DNA from: Exiguobacterium acetylicum DSM 20416
GTDB lineage: Bacteria > Bacillota > Bacilli > Exiguobacteriales > Exiguobacteriaceae
Reading direction: 5' to 3'
DNA: 64,000 bases
NCBI RefSeq assembly: GCF_000702605.1
Contig: NZ_JNIR01000001.1
Location: 362,501-426,500, forward strand
This document shows positions 16,518 through 24,939 of this stretch, piece after piece (position 1 is the stretch's first letter; each line of letters starts with the position of its first letter). Under the pieces are notes generated by a model. That model did not search any database and had not been told where the DNA came from. It saw nothing but the letters and a program-made list of their open reading frames with translations. The translations under genes and the position numbers were made by a program.

Positions 16518-17102
16518 TTGTTCAAACGACTTTATCCGAAACATTTCGTGGCTTCGATCTACGATATCGACCTTGAAATGCTCAAACGAAACGGTGTCAA
16601 AGCTATTTTGACCGATCTTGATAATACACTCGTCGCATGGAATATCGCAGATGCTCCAGACGAATTGGTTGCTTGGCTGGATATGGTGAATAATCAATAT
16701 GGTTTCGACGTCATCATCGTATCGAACAACAATGGAGATCGCGTCAAGAAGTTCGCGGATCCGCTCGGATTGCACTACATTGCGCCTGCTCGAAAACCGC
16801 TTCCTATCGGGTTTAAACGGGCATTGACGGAATTCGGTTATCACGCGAAGGAAGTTGTCTTTTTAGGAGATCAACTCTTTACGGATGTACTCGGTGCAAA
16901 CTCCGTTGGAATCGAAGTCATCCATGTTCAACCCGTCGTTAAGACGGACGGTGTCGTCACGAAATTCAATCGCCTGATGGAACGTGTCATTTTCCGCCGG
17001 ATGAAACGCAAAGGAATCTATAAATTGACACAACGCGTCAAAGAAGATCCTTCTGTGCTGGAACATCCGATCGAAACACTTCGTCAGGATAAGCAACAAT
17101 AA
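16518..17102 (+). CDS. yqeG: YqeG family HAD IIIA-type phosphatase
   Basis: A 194-residue HAD-superfamily protein. Motif I is LTDLDNTLVAW, motif II is IVSNNN, a lysine follows in PARKPLP, and motif IV is VFLGDQLFTDVLGAN. The gene starts at TTG with a TGGAGG site. It heads a gene order (yqeG-yqeH-aroE-yhbY-nadD-yqeK-rsfS-yqeM) conserved across Bacilli. Homologues dephosphorylate phosphatidylglycerophosphate in mitochondria and plants, so a lipid or nucleotide phosphatase role is plausible but unproven here. Confidence 0.92.
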   Translation: MFKRLYPKHFVASIYDIDLEMLKRNGVKAILTDLDNTLVAWNIADAPDELVAWLDMVNNQYGFDVIIVSNNNGDRVKKFADPLGLHYIAPARKPLPIGFKRALTEFGYHAKEVVFLGDQLFTDVLGANSVGIEVIHVQPVVKTDGVVTKFNRLMERVIFRRMKRKGIYKLTQRVKEDPSVLEHPIETLRQDKQQ

Positions 17103-17245
17103 CCCTGTCAGATCGGTAGATGAAAGGGAAGGCAGCAGTCGCAACATGTACGGCGAGAGGTCGGAAGTTACGCTCTTGGAGTAGCGAGCAGGGCGCTACG
17201 GTGAAAAGAGAAGGGATATCGTTCCCGCATGCGGCTCAACATAAT

Positions 17246-18355
17246 ATGATCGAAGAAATCCACTGCGCTGGTTGTGGTGTCGCCATTCAAACGGAAGACA
17301 CAAAAGCACCAGGATACGCACCTAAATCTGCACTTGATCGTGAAATGGTCATTTGCCAACGTTGCTTTAAATTAAAGCACTACAATCAAATTCAAGATGT
17401 ATCGTTATCGGACGATGATTTCGTTAAAATCTTAGACGGAATCGGTCAAAAAGATGCACTTGTCGTTAAAATCGTTGATATCTTCGATTTTAATGGAAGC
17501 TGGTTACCGGGATTACATCGGTTCGTCGGTAAAAACGACGTCTTACTCGTTGGGAACAAAGCCGATTTATTACCGAAGTCACTAAACCCGAATCGTCTCA
17601 TGAACTGGATGCGTCAAGCATCGAAAGAACTCGGATTACGTCCAGTCGACGTTCATCTGATCAGTGCGAAAAAAGGGCACGGAGTTGATGAACTTGCTGA
17701 AAAAATCGATTATTATCGAAAAGGCCGCGACGTCTATGTCGTTGGTTGTACGAACGTCGGGAAATCGACGCTGATCAACCAAGTCATCAAACGCTTCGGT
17801 GAAGAAGATGAGGCCGTCATTACGGTCAGTCACTTCCCAGGTACGACACTTGATTTGATCGATATTCCACTCGATGATAACTGTAACCTGTATGATACAC
17901 CAGGGATCATCAATCACCACCAAATGGCTCACTATGTGGATGCAAAAGACTTGAAGCTGATCACACCGAAAAAAGAGATCAAGCCACAAGTCTTCCAAAT
18001 CCATCCGCAACAGACGCTTTTCTTTGGAGGTCTTGCGCGATTGGACTATATGGAAGGGAACAAGCGTTCATTCGTCATCTACATGTCGAACGAATTGAAA
18101 GTTCACCGGACGAAGCTTGAAAAGGCAGACGATCTATATGCGAACCACAACGGTGAGCTGTTGTCTCCGCCAAACGAAAAGACGCGTGAGATGCTACCGC
18201 CGCTTGTCCGTCATGAATTCAGCCTCCGCGACAACATGAAGACGGATATCGTCTTCAGTGGACTCGGGTGGGTTGCGGTTCACGGAAAAGGTGGACGTGT
18301 CGCTGCTTACGCCCCGAAAGGTGTCGCTGTATCCTTACGTGAGGCGCTCGTCTGA
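17246..18355 (+). CDS. yqeH: Ribosome biogenesis GTPase YqeH
   Basis: A circularly permuted GTPase needed for assembly of the 30S subunit. The N-terminal zinc finger has CAGC and CQRC pairs. The G motifs then come in permuted order: NKADLLPKS (G4), SAKK (G5), VGCTNVGKST (G1) and DTPGI (G3). With this ATG the protein has 369 residues, close to Bacillus YqeH. The frame is open for another 42 codons upstream, with alternative starts at 17,120 and 17,201, but the family begins right at the zinc finger. No good ribosome binding site precedes the ATG. It abuts aroE with one shared base. Confidence 0.9.
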   Translation: MIEEIHCAGCGVAIQTEDTKAPGYAPKSALDREMVICQRCFKLKHYNQIQDVSLSDDDFVKILDGIGQKDALVVKIVDIFDFNGSWLPGLHRFVGKNDVLLVGNKADLLPKSLNPNRLMNWMRQASKELGLRPVDVHLISAKKGHGVDELAEKIDYYRKGRDVYVVGCTNVGKSTLINQVIKRFGEEDEAVITVSHFPGTTLDLIDIPLDDNCNLYDTPGIINHHQMAHYVDAKDLKLITPKKEIKPQVFQIHPQQTLFFGGLARLDYMEGNKRSFVIYMSNELKVHRTKLEKADDLYANHNGELLSPPNEKTREMLPPLVRHEFSLRDNMKTDIVFSGLGWVAVHGKGGRVAAYAPKGVAVSLREALV

Positions 18356-19143
18356 TGCGCTTTGCCGTCATCGGTCATCCGATTGCCCATTCACTTTCAC
18401 CTGAGCTGCATACAGCTTGGCTGGAAGCGGCTGGGCTTTTCGGCTGTTATGACCTCATCGATGTAACGGAGCAGCAATTGCCGCAAATCATTACGAAATT
18501 ACGCATACATCAGCTAGACGGAATCAATGTGACGATTCCGCATAAAACAGCAATCATTCCGTATCTGGATCGGCTAGAGCCGGCAGCTCAAAAAGCAGGC
18601 GCCGTGAACACAGTGTACCGGCAGGATGGGCAGTTGATTGGTGCGAATACAGATGGAATCGGATTCGTCCGCGCGTTGACAGAACGTCGTCCTTCATTTC
18701 AAAAAACGCTCGTTCTTGGTGCGGGCGGTGCGGCGCGAGGTATTATTGCTGCGTTACCCGGAGATGTGACAATCACGAATCGTACAGAAGAACGTTCTAA
18801 GGCAGTTGCCGATGAATTTGGAGCAAACGTTCTACCGTGGCAAGAAACATTTGATTTAACGAGTTACGACGTCATCATCAATACGACTTCTGTCGGGATG
18901 GCTCCACATATCGAGGCACGTCCAATCGAATTGACAGAGACGCACGCCTTGATTTGTGATATTATTTATCGACCGACGCCGACCCGTCTATTGCGTGAAG
19001 CGACTGAAAAAGGTCTCGACACACTTGACGGCGTCCCGATGTTCGTCTTACAAGCGGCTGAAGCATTTGAACGCTTCACCGGACAAGCACCTGACCTCGC
19101 ACTTGGCGAGCAGGTGATACGAAAGCAATTGGAGGAATTTTAA
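18355..19143 (+). CDS. aroE: Shikimate dehydrogenase (NADP+)
   Basis: It reduces 3-dehydroshikimate to shikimate in aromatic amino acid synthesis. The substrate-binding N terminus (GHPIAHSLSPELH) and the catalytic lysine region NVTIPHKTAI are clear. The NADP-binding loop reads VLGAGGAARGI and is followed by TNRTEERS. The length of 262 residues is normal. The start codon overlaps the yqeH stop by one base (TGATG), and yhbY follows after two bases, so it is tightly embedded in the ribosome-assembly operon. Confidence 0.95.
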   Translation: MRFAVIGHPIAHSLSPELHTAWLEAAGLFGCYDLIDVTEQQLPQIITKLRIHQLDGINVTIPHKTAIIPYLDRLEPAAQKAGAVNTVYRQDGQLIGANTDGIGFVRALTERRPSFQKTLVLGAGGAARGIIAALPGDVTITNRTEERSKAVADEFGANVLPWQETFDLTSYDVIINTTSVGMAPHIEARPIELTETHALICDIIYRPTPTRLLREATEKGLDTLDGVPMFVLQAAEAFERFTGQAPDLALGEQVIRKQLEEF

Positions 19144-19145
19144 TC

Positions 19146-19439
19146 ATGTTAACAGGTAAACAAAAACGTTTTTTACGCGCGACAGCTCACGATTTAAACC
19201 CGATTTTCCAAGTCGGTAAAAATGGAGTCGGCGAAGCGATGTGTGCTGATTTGATGGATGCGCTCGAAAAACGGGAACTCTTAAAAGTACAAGTATTACA
19301 AAACTGTGCGGACGCACCGAAGGATGTTGCACAAGAACTCGTCGCAGGAACGAATGCTGAACTCGTTCAAGTCATCGGAAAAGTCATCGTTCTTTATAAA
19401 GAATCAAAAGAGAACAAGACGCTCGAATTACCACGATGA
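19146..19439 (+). CDS. yhbY: YhbY family CRM-domain RNA-binding protein
   Basis: A 97-residue single CRM domain. It opens with LTGKQKRFLRATAHDLNP, and the GXXG-like loop is VGKNGVGE. The family associates with pre-50S ribosomal particles. The last codons overlap the nadD start as ATGA. An internal GGAGG-like sequence at the aroE end serves as its ribosome binding site. Confidence 0.93.
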   Translation: MLTGKQKRFLRATAHDLNPIFQVGKNGVGEAMCADLMDALEKRELLKVQVLQNCADAPKDVAQELVAGTNAELVQVIGKVIVLYKESKENKTLELPR

Positions 19440-20005
19440 AAATCGGACTGATGGGCGGAACGTTCGATCCTCCGCATATCGGTCATCTCCTGATTGCCGA
19501 ACAAGCGCAGGAACAACTCGAACTCGATGCGGTCTGGTTTTTACCGGCGAATGTGCCACCGCATAAACAACGTACTGTCACAGACGCAACCAAACGTCTA
19601 CGTCTTGTTGAAGAAGCGATTGCATTGAATCCTTCCTTCTCCGTCTCAGCGATCGAGTTTGAGCGCGAAGAACCTTCCTATACGTATGATACGATTCGTG
19701 CACTCAAGCACCGGTACCCAGAGCATGAGTTTCTGTTTCTCATTGGAGCGGATTCACTCGTTAGTCTCGATACGTGGTATCAAGCCGAACAGTTATACGA
19801 GGAAGTCGTCTTTGGTGCCGTCGCTCGACCGGGCAGTCGGTATCTGATTCCGCGTGGCGCCCGTGTGAAAGCAGTCGATATGCCATTGCTAGAAATTTCT
19901 TCGACGGATATCCGGCAACGGGTCGCGCGCGGACGGAGCATTCGCTACCTTGTACCGGAAGCCGTTCGACAACGGATTGAGGAGTGGGATCTATATGCGC
20001 CTTGA
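19436..20005 (+). CDS. nadD: Nicotinate-nucleotide adenylyltransferase
   Basis: It adenylates nicotinate mononucleotide to deamido-NAD in the NAD pathway. The nucleotidyltransferase signature GGTFDPPHIGHL (residues about 6-17) and the C-terminal ISSTDIRQR motif are intact, and 189 residues is the usual length. It overlaps yhbY by four bases and the following yqeK gene by eleven, a coupled arrangement seen across Bacilli. Confidence 0.95.
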   Translation: MKIGLMGGTFDPPHIGHLLIAEQAQEQLELDAVWFLPANVPPHKQRTVTDATKRLRLVEEAIALNPSFSVSAIEFEREEPSYTYDTIRALKHRYPEHEFLFLIGADSLVSLDTWYQAEQLYEEVVFGAVARPGSRYLIPRGARVKAVDMPLLEISSTDIRQRVARGRSIRYLVPEAVRQRIEEWDLYAP

Positions 20006-20570
20006 AGAAGCACGTCAAATCATTGAGAACACGTTGCCTGAACGACGCTATGTGCATACATTAGGTGTCGTCGAGACAGCGCGACACTTGGCTCTCAAGT
20101 ATGGAGTCAACGAAGAAGAGGCAGCGCTCGCTGCCATGCTCCATGATTATGCGAAATACCGCGATACGAATGAGATGCGTTCGATTGCTGTTGAGTTGAA
20201 TCAACGTGTTTTACTCGATTATGATGACGAACTGCTTCATGCGCCAGTGGGTGCGGAGCTTGTCCGTCGAGAACTTGGTCTTGATTCAGACGTGATTTAT
20301 CAGGCCATCGCAAATCACACGACGGGGGCACCCGGTATGCCGTTGCTTGATCAAATCATCTTCGTCGCGGATGCGATTGAACCGAATCGCAGTTATCCAG
20401 GTGTCGAAGCGCTTCGTGAAGTAGCGGAGCAGGATTTGACGGACGCCGTCATCGCAACACTCAGTCAAACGATTCATTTTTTATGTAAGAAACAAGCCAT
20501 CATCTTTCCGCGAACGATTGAGACTTATAATGCCTTCGTCGCGGCCAAACGAAAGGGGACCGTCCTATGA
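19995..20570 (+). CDS. yqeK: YqeK HD-domain hydrolase, symmetrical Ap4A-cleaving
   Basis: A 191-residue HD-domain metallohydrolase. Homologues in Bacilli cleave diadenosine tetraphosphate symmetrically to two ADP. The metal ligands are seen as the His in RRYVHTLG, the HDYAK doublet, the His in LLHAPVG and the Asp in IIFVADAIEP. I chose the ATG that begins MRLEEAR, because the longer frame would lie deep inside nadD. It shares four bases with rsfS. Confidence 0.9.
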   Translation: MRLEEARQIIENTLPERRYVHTLGVVETARHLALKYGVNEEEAALAAMLHDYAKYRDTNEMRSIAVELNQRVLLDYDDELLHAPVGAELVRRELGLDSDVIYQAIANHTTGAPGMPLLDQIIFVADAIEPNRSYPGVEALREVAEQDLTDAVIATLSQTIHFLCKKQAIIFPRTIETYNAFVAAKRKGTVL

Positions 20571-20914
20571 CAGTCGAACAAGAATTACAATTAATCGTAA
20601 ATGCCATCGACGATAAACGCGCTGAAGATATCGTCGTCCTGAATATGTCTAGCATCTCACCAGTTGCCGATTATTTCGTCATCTGTGAAGGGAATTCAGA
20701 AAAACAAGTACAGGCGATTGCACGTGAACTCAAAGAAATCGCGCACGAACATAACCTGCCGATCAAACGTCTCGAAGGATTCGATGCGGCACGTTGGGTG
20801 TTAGCGGATCTTGAAAATGTCGTCGTTCATGTCTTCCACCGTGACGATCGTGATTACTATAACCTCGAAAAACTCTGGGCAGATGCTCCAAAGGTTGAAG
20901 TCGAGGTCAACTAA
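20567..20914 (+). CDS. rsfS: Ribosomal silencing factor RsfS
   Basis: A 115-residue protein that binds ribosomal protein uL14 and blocks subunit joining when nutrients are low. Family landmarks are VVLNMSSISPVADYFVI, the GNSEKQVQAIA helix and WVLADLENVVVHVF. It is coupled at both ends, with four bases shared with yqeK and one base with the methyltransferase gene. Confidence 0.95.
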   Translation: MTVEQELQLIVNAIDDKRAEDIVVLNMSSISPVADYFVICEGNSEKQVQAIARELKEIAHEHNLPIKRLEGFDAARWVLADLENVVVHVFHRDDRDYYNLEKLWADAPKVEVEVN

Positions 20915-21642
20915 TGGCATACGAACAGTTCGCCTACATCTATGATGAATTGATGCAAGACGTCCCGTACGATCAATGGGTCGACTGGGTCAAAGCATAT
21001 GTTCCGACTGGAAGTACGATTGCTGATATCGGATGTGGAACGGGTACGGCGACGCTTGCATTAGCGGCACACTATGAAATGCTCGGGATCGATTTATCGG
21101 AAGAGATGCTAGAAGTCGCGCAAGAGAAGGCGATGGAAGAGGGATTACGCATTCAATTCTGGGCGCAAGACATGCGCGAAATCGAATTGCCGACACCTGT
21201 CGATGCTGTGACAATACTATGCGACTCCTTGAACTATCTCCGGACGGAAGAGGATGTCAAACAGACGTTTACACATGTAGCAGCAATCCTCAAAGAGGGT
21301 GGACGTCTCTTATTCGATACACATTCTCCTTACAAGATGGAAACGTTGTTCAATGGAAAGACATACGCGACACATGCCGAGCAAAGTTCGTATATCTGGT
21401 TCGCGGATCCTGGTGAAACACCGCTTTCTGTCGTCCATGAACTGACTTTCTTCATCGAGGAAGAGGACGGTCGCTATGAACGTGTCGATGAGACGCATCA
21501 TCAGCGGACGTATCCTCCGGCACAATACGTGACGTGGTTACGCGAAGCCGGATTCCGTGTCCTTGCCGTCACAGGCGATTTTGGACCGGAAGCTCCTTCC
21601 GAGACAGCTGAGCGGATTTTCTTCGTTGCTGAAAAAATGTAA
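20914..21642 (+). CDS. yqeM: YqeM-like class I SAM-dependent methyltransferase
   Basis: A 242-residue Rossmann-fold methyltransferase. Motif I is IADIGCGTGTATL (residues about 39-51), and the acidic residue after the second strand lies in GIDLSEEML. The DAVTILCDSLNYL segment is the substrate-side loop typical of the YqeM group, and the C-terminal part is a beta-rich insertion. It is the last gene of the conserved cluster. The methyl acceptor is unknown to me. Confidence 0.88.
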   Translation: MAYEQFAYIYDELMQDVPYDQWVDWVKAYVPTGSTIADIGCGTGTATLALAAHYEMLGIDLSEEMLEVAQEKAMEEGLRIQFWAQDMREIELPTPVDAVTILCDSLNYLRTEEDVKQTFTHVAAILKEGGRLLFDTHSPYKMETLFNGKTYATHAEQSSYIWFADPGETPLSVVHELTFFIEEEDGRYERVDETHHQRTYPPAQYVTWLREAGFRVLAVTGDFGPEAPSETAERIFFVAEKM

Positions 21643-21654
21643 AAGTGATCTCAT

Positions 21655-21707
21655 CCGTCTTCTTTAAGCGATACACGTTCGTGTTGCTTGAAGGAGACGG
21701 ATTTTTT
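21655..21707 (+). terminator. Terminator after the yqeG-yqeM operon
   Basis: Fifteen-base arms with two G-U or mismatched positions, enclosing a 16-base loop, followed by ATTTTTT. It separates the ribosome-assembly operon from the competence genes. Confidence 0.8.
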
Positions 21708-21747
21708 GTTCGTCAAACAGATGCTAATTCAAAGTAACGGTATGGAT

Positions 21748-21771
21748 GTTATGACATTCATCCGACATAAC
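21748..21771 (+). promoter_or_regulatory. Inverted repeat in the comEA upstream region
   Basis: GTTATG and CATAAC face each other across 12 bases, about 100 bases before the comEA start. It may be an operator or just part of the promoter. No convincing ComK box (AAAA-N5-TTTT pairs) is visible here. Confidence 0.25.
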
Positions 21772-21870
21772 ACATAGTATCGTGTTGTAAAAGAGTGGTT
21801 AGTGCGTATTCCTTCGTTTCCTGAAGTCCGTAGCGACCTGTTAGAGTCGTGGGAAAAGGAGGGATTCGTC

Positions 21871-22479
21871 TTGACCGTTCCACGTTTGCAACAGATCGCA
21901 GGTCTCGTCGTCGTCCTGCTACTCATCGTTTTATTGTTCGTACCATTACCCTCTTGTTCGAATGAAGCGATGGTCGATCAACCGTCCTTAACGGATAAAC
22001 AACAAGAGGCAAAAGCAGAGCCAGCAGAAAAGGAGCCCTCGATTCGTGACAAACTCATCATGGTCGATGTGAAAGGGGCGGTAGAAGCACCTGGACCCTA
22101 TCAATTCCACCTCGGTGATCGAGTGAAGGATGCAATCGAAAAAGCAAAGACGACTGCGAAAGCGGACATTCGACAAATGAATCTTGCGGCACGTCTCATT
22201 GATGGACAGGAAGTCATCGTGCCGGTAAAAAAGACGAAAGATCAGCCGAAATCAACGAAACGCTCAAAAGCAGAGATACCAAAAGGATTGATTGATCTCA
22301 ATGCGGCAACAGCGGAACAGTTGATGGAGGTTCCGGGAATCGGTCCTGCCAAAGCAGAAGCGATCTTGACCTATCGGGAGGAGAAGGGAGGATTTGCGAC
22401 GTATGAATCACTCGGAGATGTGAAGGGTTTTGGGGAAAAGACGTTAGAGTCGCTTAAATCCTACCTGATCGTCTACTGA
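21871..22479 (+). CDS. comEA: Competence DNA receptor ComEA
   Basis: It is a membrane-anchored protein that binds double-stranded DNA outside the cell and hands it to ComEC. A single helix (residues about 8-27, VVVLLLIVLLFV) anchors it, followed by a lysine/glutamate-rich linker. A SLBB-like beta domain comes next (VDVKGAVEAPGPYQF). The C terminus has two helix-hairpin-helix motifs (IDLNAATAEQLMEVPGIGPAKA ...). I chose TTG because AAAGGAGGG lies eight bases upstream. A GTG start at 21,802 would add 23 residues before the helix and lacks a good site. Confidence 0.92.
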   Translation: MTVPRLQQIAGLVVVLLLIVLLFVPLPSCSNEAMVDQPSLTDKQQEAKAEPAEKEPSIRDKLIMVDVKGAVEAPGPYQFHLGDRVKDAIEKAKTTAKADIRQMNLAARLIDGQEVIVPVKKTKDQPKSTKRSKAEIPKGLIDLNAATAEQLMEVPGIGPAKAEAILTYREEKGGFATYESLGDVKGFGEKTLESLKSYLIVY

Positions 22480-24641
22480 TGCCGCTATATGCCCTGTTTG
22501 TGCTCTTACTCGTTGTTGCCATTAAAGAATCAATCTGGTGGTTAGTAACGTTGATGTTGTTTGCTGTCATGAAATCATGGTCTTTTTCAATCGGTCGTCT
22601 CTTCTGTTTGCTCATTCTGAGTTGCCTTTTCATCGGAATGGGTCATCTGTCACCTGAACCGCATGACGTCTCGTCTGTTGACATTTTATCAGGTAAGCGT
22701 AATGGGGATCGAATTCGCTATGAGGCAGAGAGCAACGATCAATCGGTTCTGTTGACGGCGACGATTGCAGAAGAAGAGACAGGATACGAACGAATCGGGT
22801 ACTCCTGTCGTGTCAATACGGAGCCGCTCGACGTCCGGCAACAATCGAATGCGGGAGGTTTTGACGAACAGCAATTCATGCATACACATCGTTACGCTGG
22901 AAAGTGGGAAGTCCGTTCATTTGATTCCTGTCATCCGACACCTGGGTATGCGGCAGAAGGAAGACGGGTACGTGAAGCATGGTTGAAACGGATTGAAGAA
23001 TTGCTACCAGAAAAGCAAGCCTTCTACGTCGAAGCGCTCATGTTTGGTGAGGATCGACTAATGGATCAAGTGACGCTCGAACGGTTTAAGAAATTCGGCT
23101 TATTACATGCAATCGTCATCTCAGGATCACATATCGCTTTTTTAGTATTTAGTCTGCTGTATGTCTTACGAAAAATCAGAATGACCAAAGAAAAACGACT
23201 TGATATCGTTCTTATCTTACTGCCGATTTACGGATGGTTGACGGAGTGGAGTCCACCAGTCACACGAGCTGTTCTTGTCGCGATCATTCTGTTGCTCGGT
23301 CGTCGTTTCCATAAACCGTTAGATCCGGTGGAGGTCATTGCGGGGGTCGCAGCTTTTCAATTGGCGATTCAACCAACTGTCATTTACGATATCGGATTCC
23401 AATTGACGGTCGGACTGACGCTGTTTCTTGTGCTGTCGAGACGACTCATGGGTTCGGTTCGTCGTCCTTGGAACTGGCTGCTCATCAGTGCTTGGGCACA
23501 GTTTGGAACACTCCTCTTTTTGCAAGGTATTGAACAGACGACTGTTTCAATTTGGTCGCCGTTATTGAACCTATTGATTGGTAGCTGGATTGAATGGGTG
23601 ATTCTTCCGGGATCGTTCATTCTTGCGACACTTCCGTTCTTACCGATTCGTTCAACGTTTCAGATCGCGCATCAGTACGCGATTCAATGGATGGATCAAG
23701 CGTTACGACTGGCGGAGGATCTACCATTGGCGATGGTTGCCGTTCCAGCATTTTCTCCTATCGTCTTGACGATCGTCATTGTCGGAACGGGGATCGCTTG
23801 GTTCATTGCTGAGCGGAGATGGTGGGGGCATGCTCTCCCGTTGATCCTTTTACTTGCGGCATGGGGCTACACGGAGTGGCGCGCACCCGAACAAATCACT
23901 TTTTTAGATGTCGGGCAAGGCGATAGTATCGTGCTTGAGAAAGCAGGAGAGACATTCGTCGTGGATACGGGTGGCGTTTATCAACAAACGACGCATCCAC
24001 TGCTTCGTCCGTTTGATCCAGGTAGTCATATCGTCGCGCCCTTTTTATTCACACGAGGAGAAGCAGAAATCGACGGTCTCATCGTGACACATGCTGATCA
24101 CGATCACGTCGGTGGACTTCTAGGTGTACTGCGTCAAGTTCGCGTGAAAACCATTTATTTAGGTGCGTATGACAACACGGATGAGAAACGAAACGATTTG
24201 ATTCGTTCCATCGAAGCAACTGGGACGCGTGTTGAGTTCGTTCAAAAGGGACAAACGATTCGTCCTTGGTTGCAGGTCCTTGCACCGACTGGACGAGAGG
24301 AAGAAGAGAACGATCGGTCTATCATATTACTTGCACAGATCGCCAAGCAACGTGTTTTGTTGACGGGCGACGCTGGTTTAGCAATCGAGGACGAGTTAAC
24401 GATTGATCCGATCGATATTCTAAAAGCAGGTCATCATGGTTCGAATACGTCGACCGGTGAAGAACTCTTGCGGAAGACGAATCCGAAAATTGTCATCTTG
24501 TCAGTCGGACGGAAAAATCGATACGGGCATCCGCATCCGGACGTGCTTGAGCGAATCGGAACAGATCGAATCGTCTTTCGAACGGATGAGGACGGGAGTG
24601 TAACTTGTTCTTCAGCGGGCTGTGAACCTATGATAAAATAA
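22479..24641 (+). CDS. comEC: Competence channel protein ComEC/Rec2
   Basis: A 720-residue polytopic protein forming the channel that brings single-stranded DNA into the cytoplasm. The N-terminal DUF4131-like extracellular part carries two cysteines (YSCR and DSCH). It is followed by the competence domain (LLHAIVISGSHIAFLVF) with many helices. A C-terminal metallo-beta-lactamase domain includes VGQGDS, VDTGG, the HADHDHVGG metal site and KAGHHGS, and probably degrades one strand. The start codon overlaps the comEA stop by one base. The comEB gene that lies between them in Bacillus subtilis is missing. Confidence 0.95.
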   Translation: MPLYALFVLLLVVAIKESIWWLVTLMLFAVMKSWSFSIGRLFCLLILSCLFIGMGHLSPEPHDVSSVDILSGKRNGDRIRYEAESNDQSVLLTATIAEEETGYERIGYSCRVNTEPLDVRQQSNAGGFDEQQFMHTHRYAGKWEVRSFDSCHPTPGYAAEGRRVREAWLKRIEELLPEKQAFYVEALMFGEDRLMDQVTLERFKKFGLLHAIVISGSHIAFLVFSLLYVLRKIRMTKEKRLDIVLILLPIYGWLTEWSPPVTRAVLVAIILLLGRRFHKPLDPVEVIAGVAAFQLAIQPTVIYDIGFQLTVGLTLFLVLSRRLMGSVRRPWNWLLISAWAQFGTLLFLQGIEQTTVSIWSPLLNLLIGSWIEWVILPGSFILATLPFLPIRSTFQIAHQYAIQWMDQALRLAEDLPLAMVAVPAFSPIVLTIVIVGTGIAWFIAERRWWGHALPLILLLAAWGYTEWRAPEQITFLDVGQGDSIVLEKAGETFVVDTGGVYQQTTHPLLRPFDPGSHIVAPFLFTRGEAEIDGLIVTHADHDHVGGLLGVLRQVRVKTIYLGAYDNTDEKRNDLIRSIEATGTRVEFVQKGQTIRPWLQVLAPTGREEEENDRSIILLAQIAKQRVLLTGDAGLAIEDELTIDPIDILKAGHHGSNTSTGEELLRKTNPKIVILSVGRKNRYGHPHPDVLERIGTDRIVFRTDEDGSVTCSSAGCEPMIK

Positions 24642-24642
24642 A

Positions 24643-24672
24643 AAAACAGCAACCCCCCAAGGTTGCTGTTTT
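24643..24672. terminator. Bidirectional terminator between comEC and yqzM
   Basis: Perfect 12-base arms (24643-24654 and 24661-24672) with A-rich and T-rich ends around a six-base loop. Confidence 0.85.
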
Positions 24673-24677
24673 ACTGA

Positions 24678-24839
24678 TTATAGACTTAAGAACTTAATTG
24701 CGACACCGATGATGAACAAGACTGCGAAGAAGCCGAATGATGCACCAAAACCAACGGCAGAGTCGAGCGCATCGTTGCGTTTTGATTGAATATCGTTCTC
24801 GAACGCGTTTTCACTTGGTGGGCGTACTGAATGTGCCAT
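24678..24839 (-). CDS. yqzM: YqzM-like small membrane protein
   Basis: A 53-residue protein with a hydrophilic N-terminal half (MAHSVRPPSENAFENDIQSK) and one C-terminal helix (FGASFGFFAVLFIIGVAIKF). Its position between comEC and holA, on the opposite strand, is that of yqzM in Bacillus subtilis, and the N-DIQSKRND-like core agrees with that family as I recall it. An AAGGGGG site precedes the ATG. Function is unknown. The promoter appears to be covered by an inverted repeat. Confidence 0.8.
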   Translation of the reverse strand: MAHSVRPPSENAFENDIQSKRNDALDSAVGFGASFGFFAVLFIIGVAIKFLSL

Positions 24840-24859
24840 GCTGCATTCCCCCTTAATAG

Positions 24860-24883
24860 ATTCCGCTTCTAGTATAGCGGAAT
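24860..24883 (-). promoter_or_regulatory. yqzM promoter -10 box inside a perfect inverted repeat
   Basis: Perfect seven-base arms ATTCCGC and GCGGAAT (24860-24866 and 24877-24883) enclose a ten-base spacer that contains the minus-strand -10 box TATACT (24871-24876). The geometry is that of an operator overlapping the promoter. Confidence 0.45.
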
Positions 24884-24939
24884 AAAAGAGGATTATCTAT
24901 GATGAAGTTAAGAACAAACTGTGAAATGTGGTGGGAATG

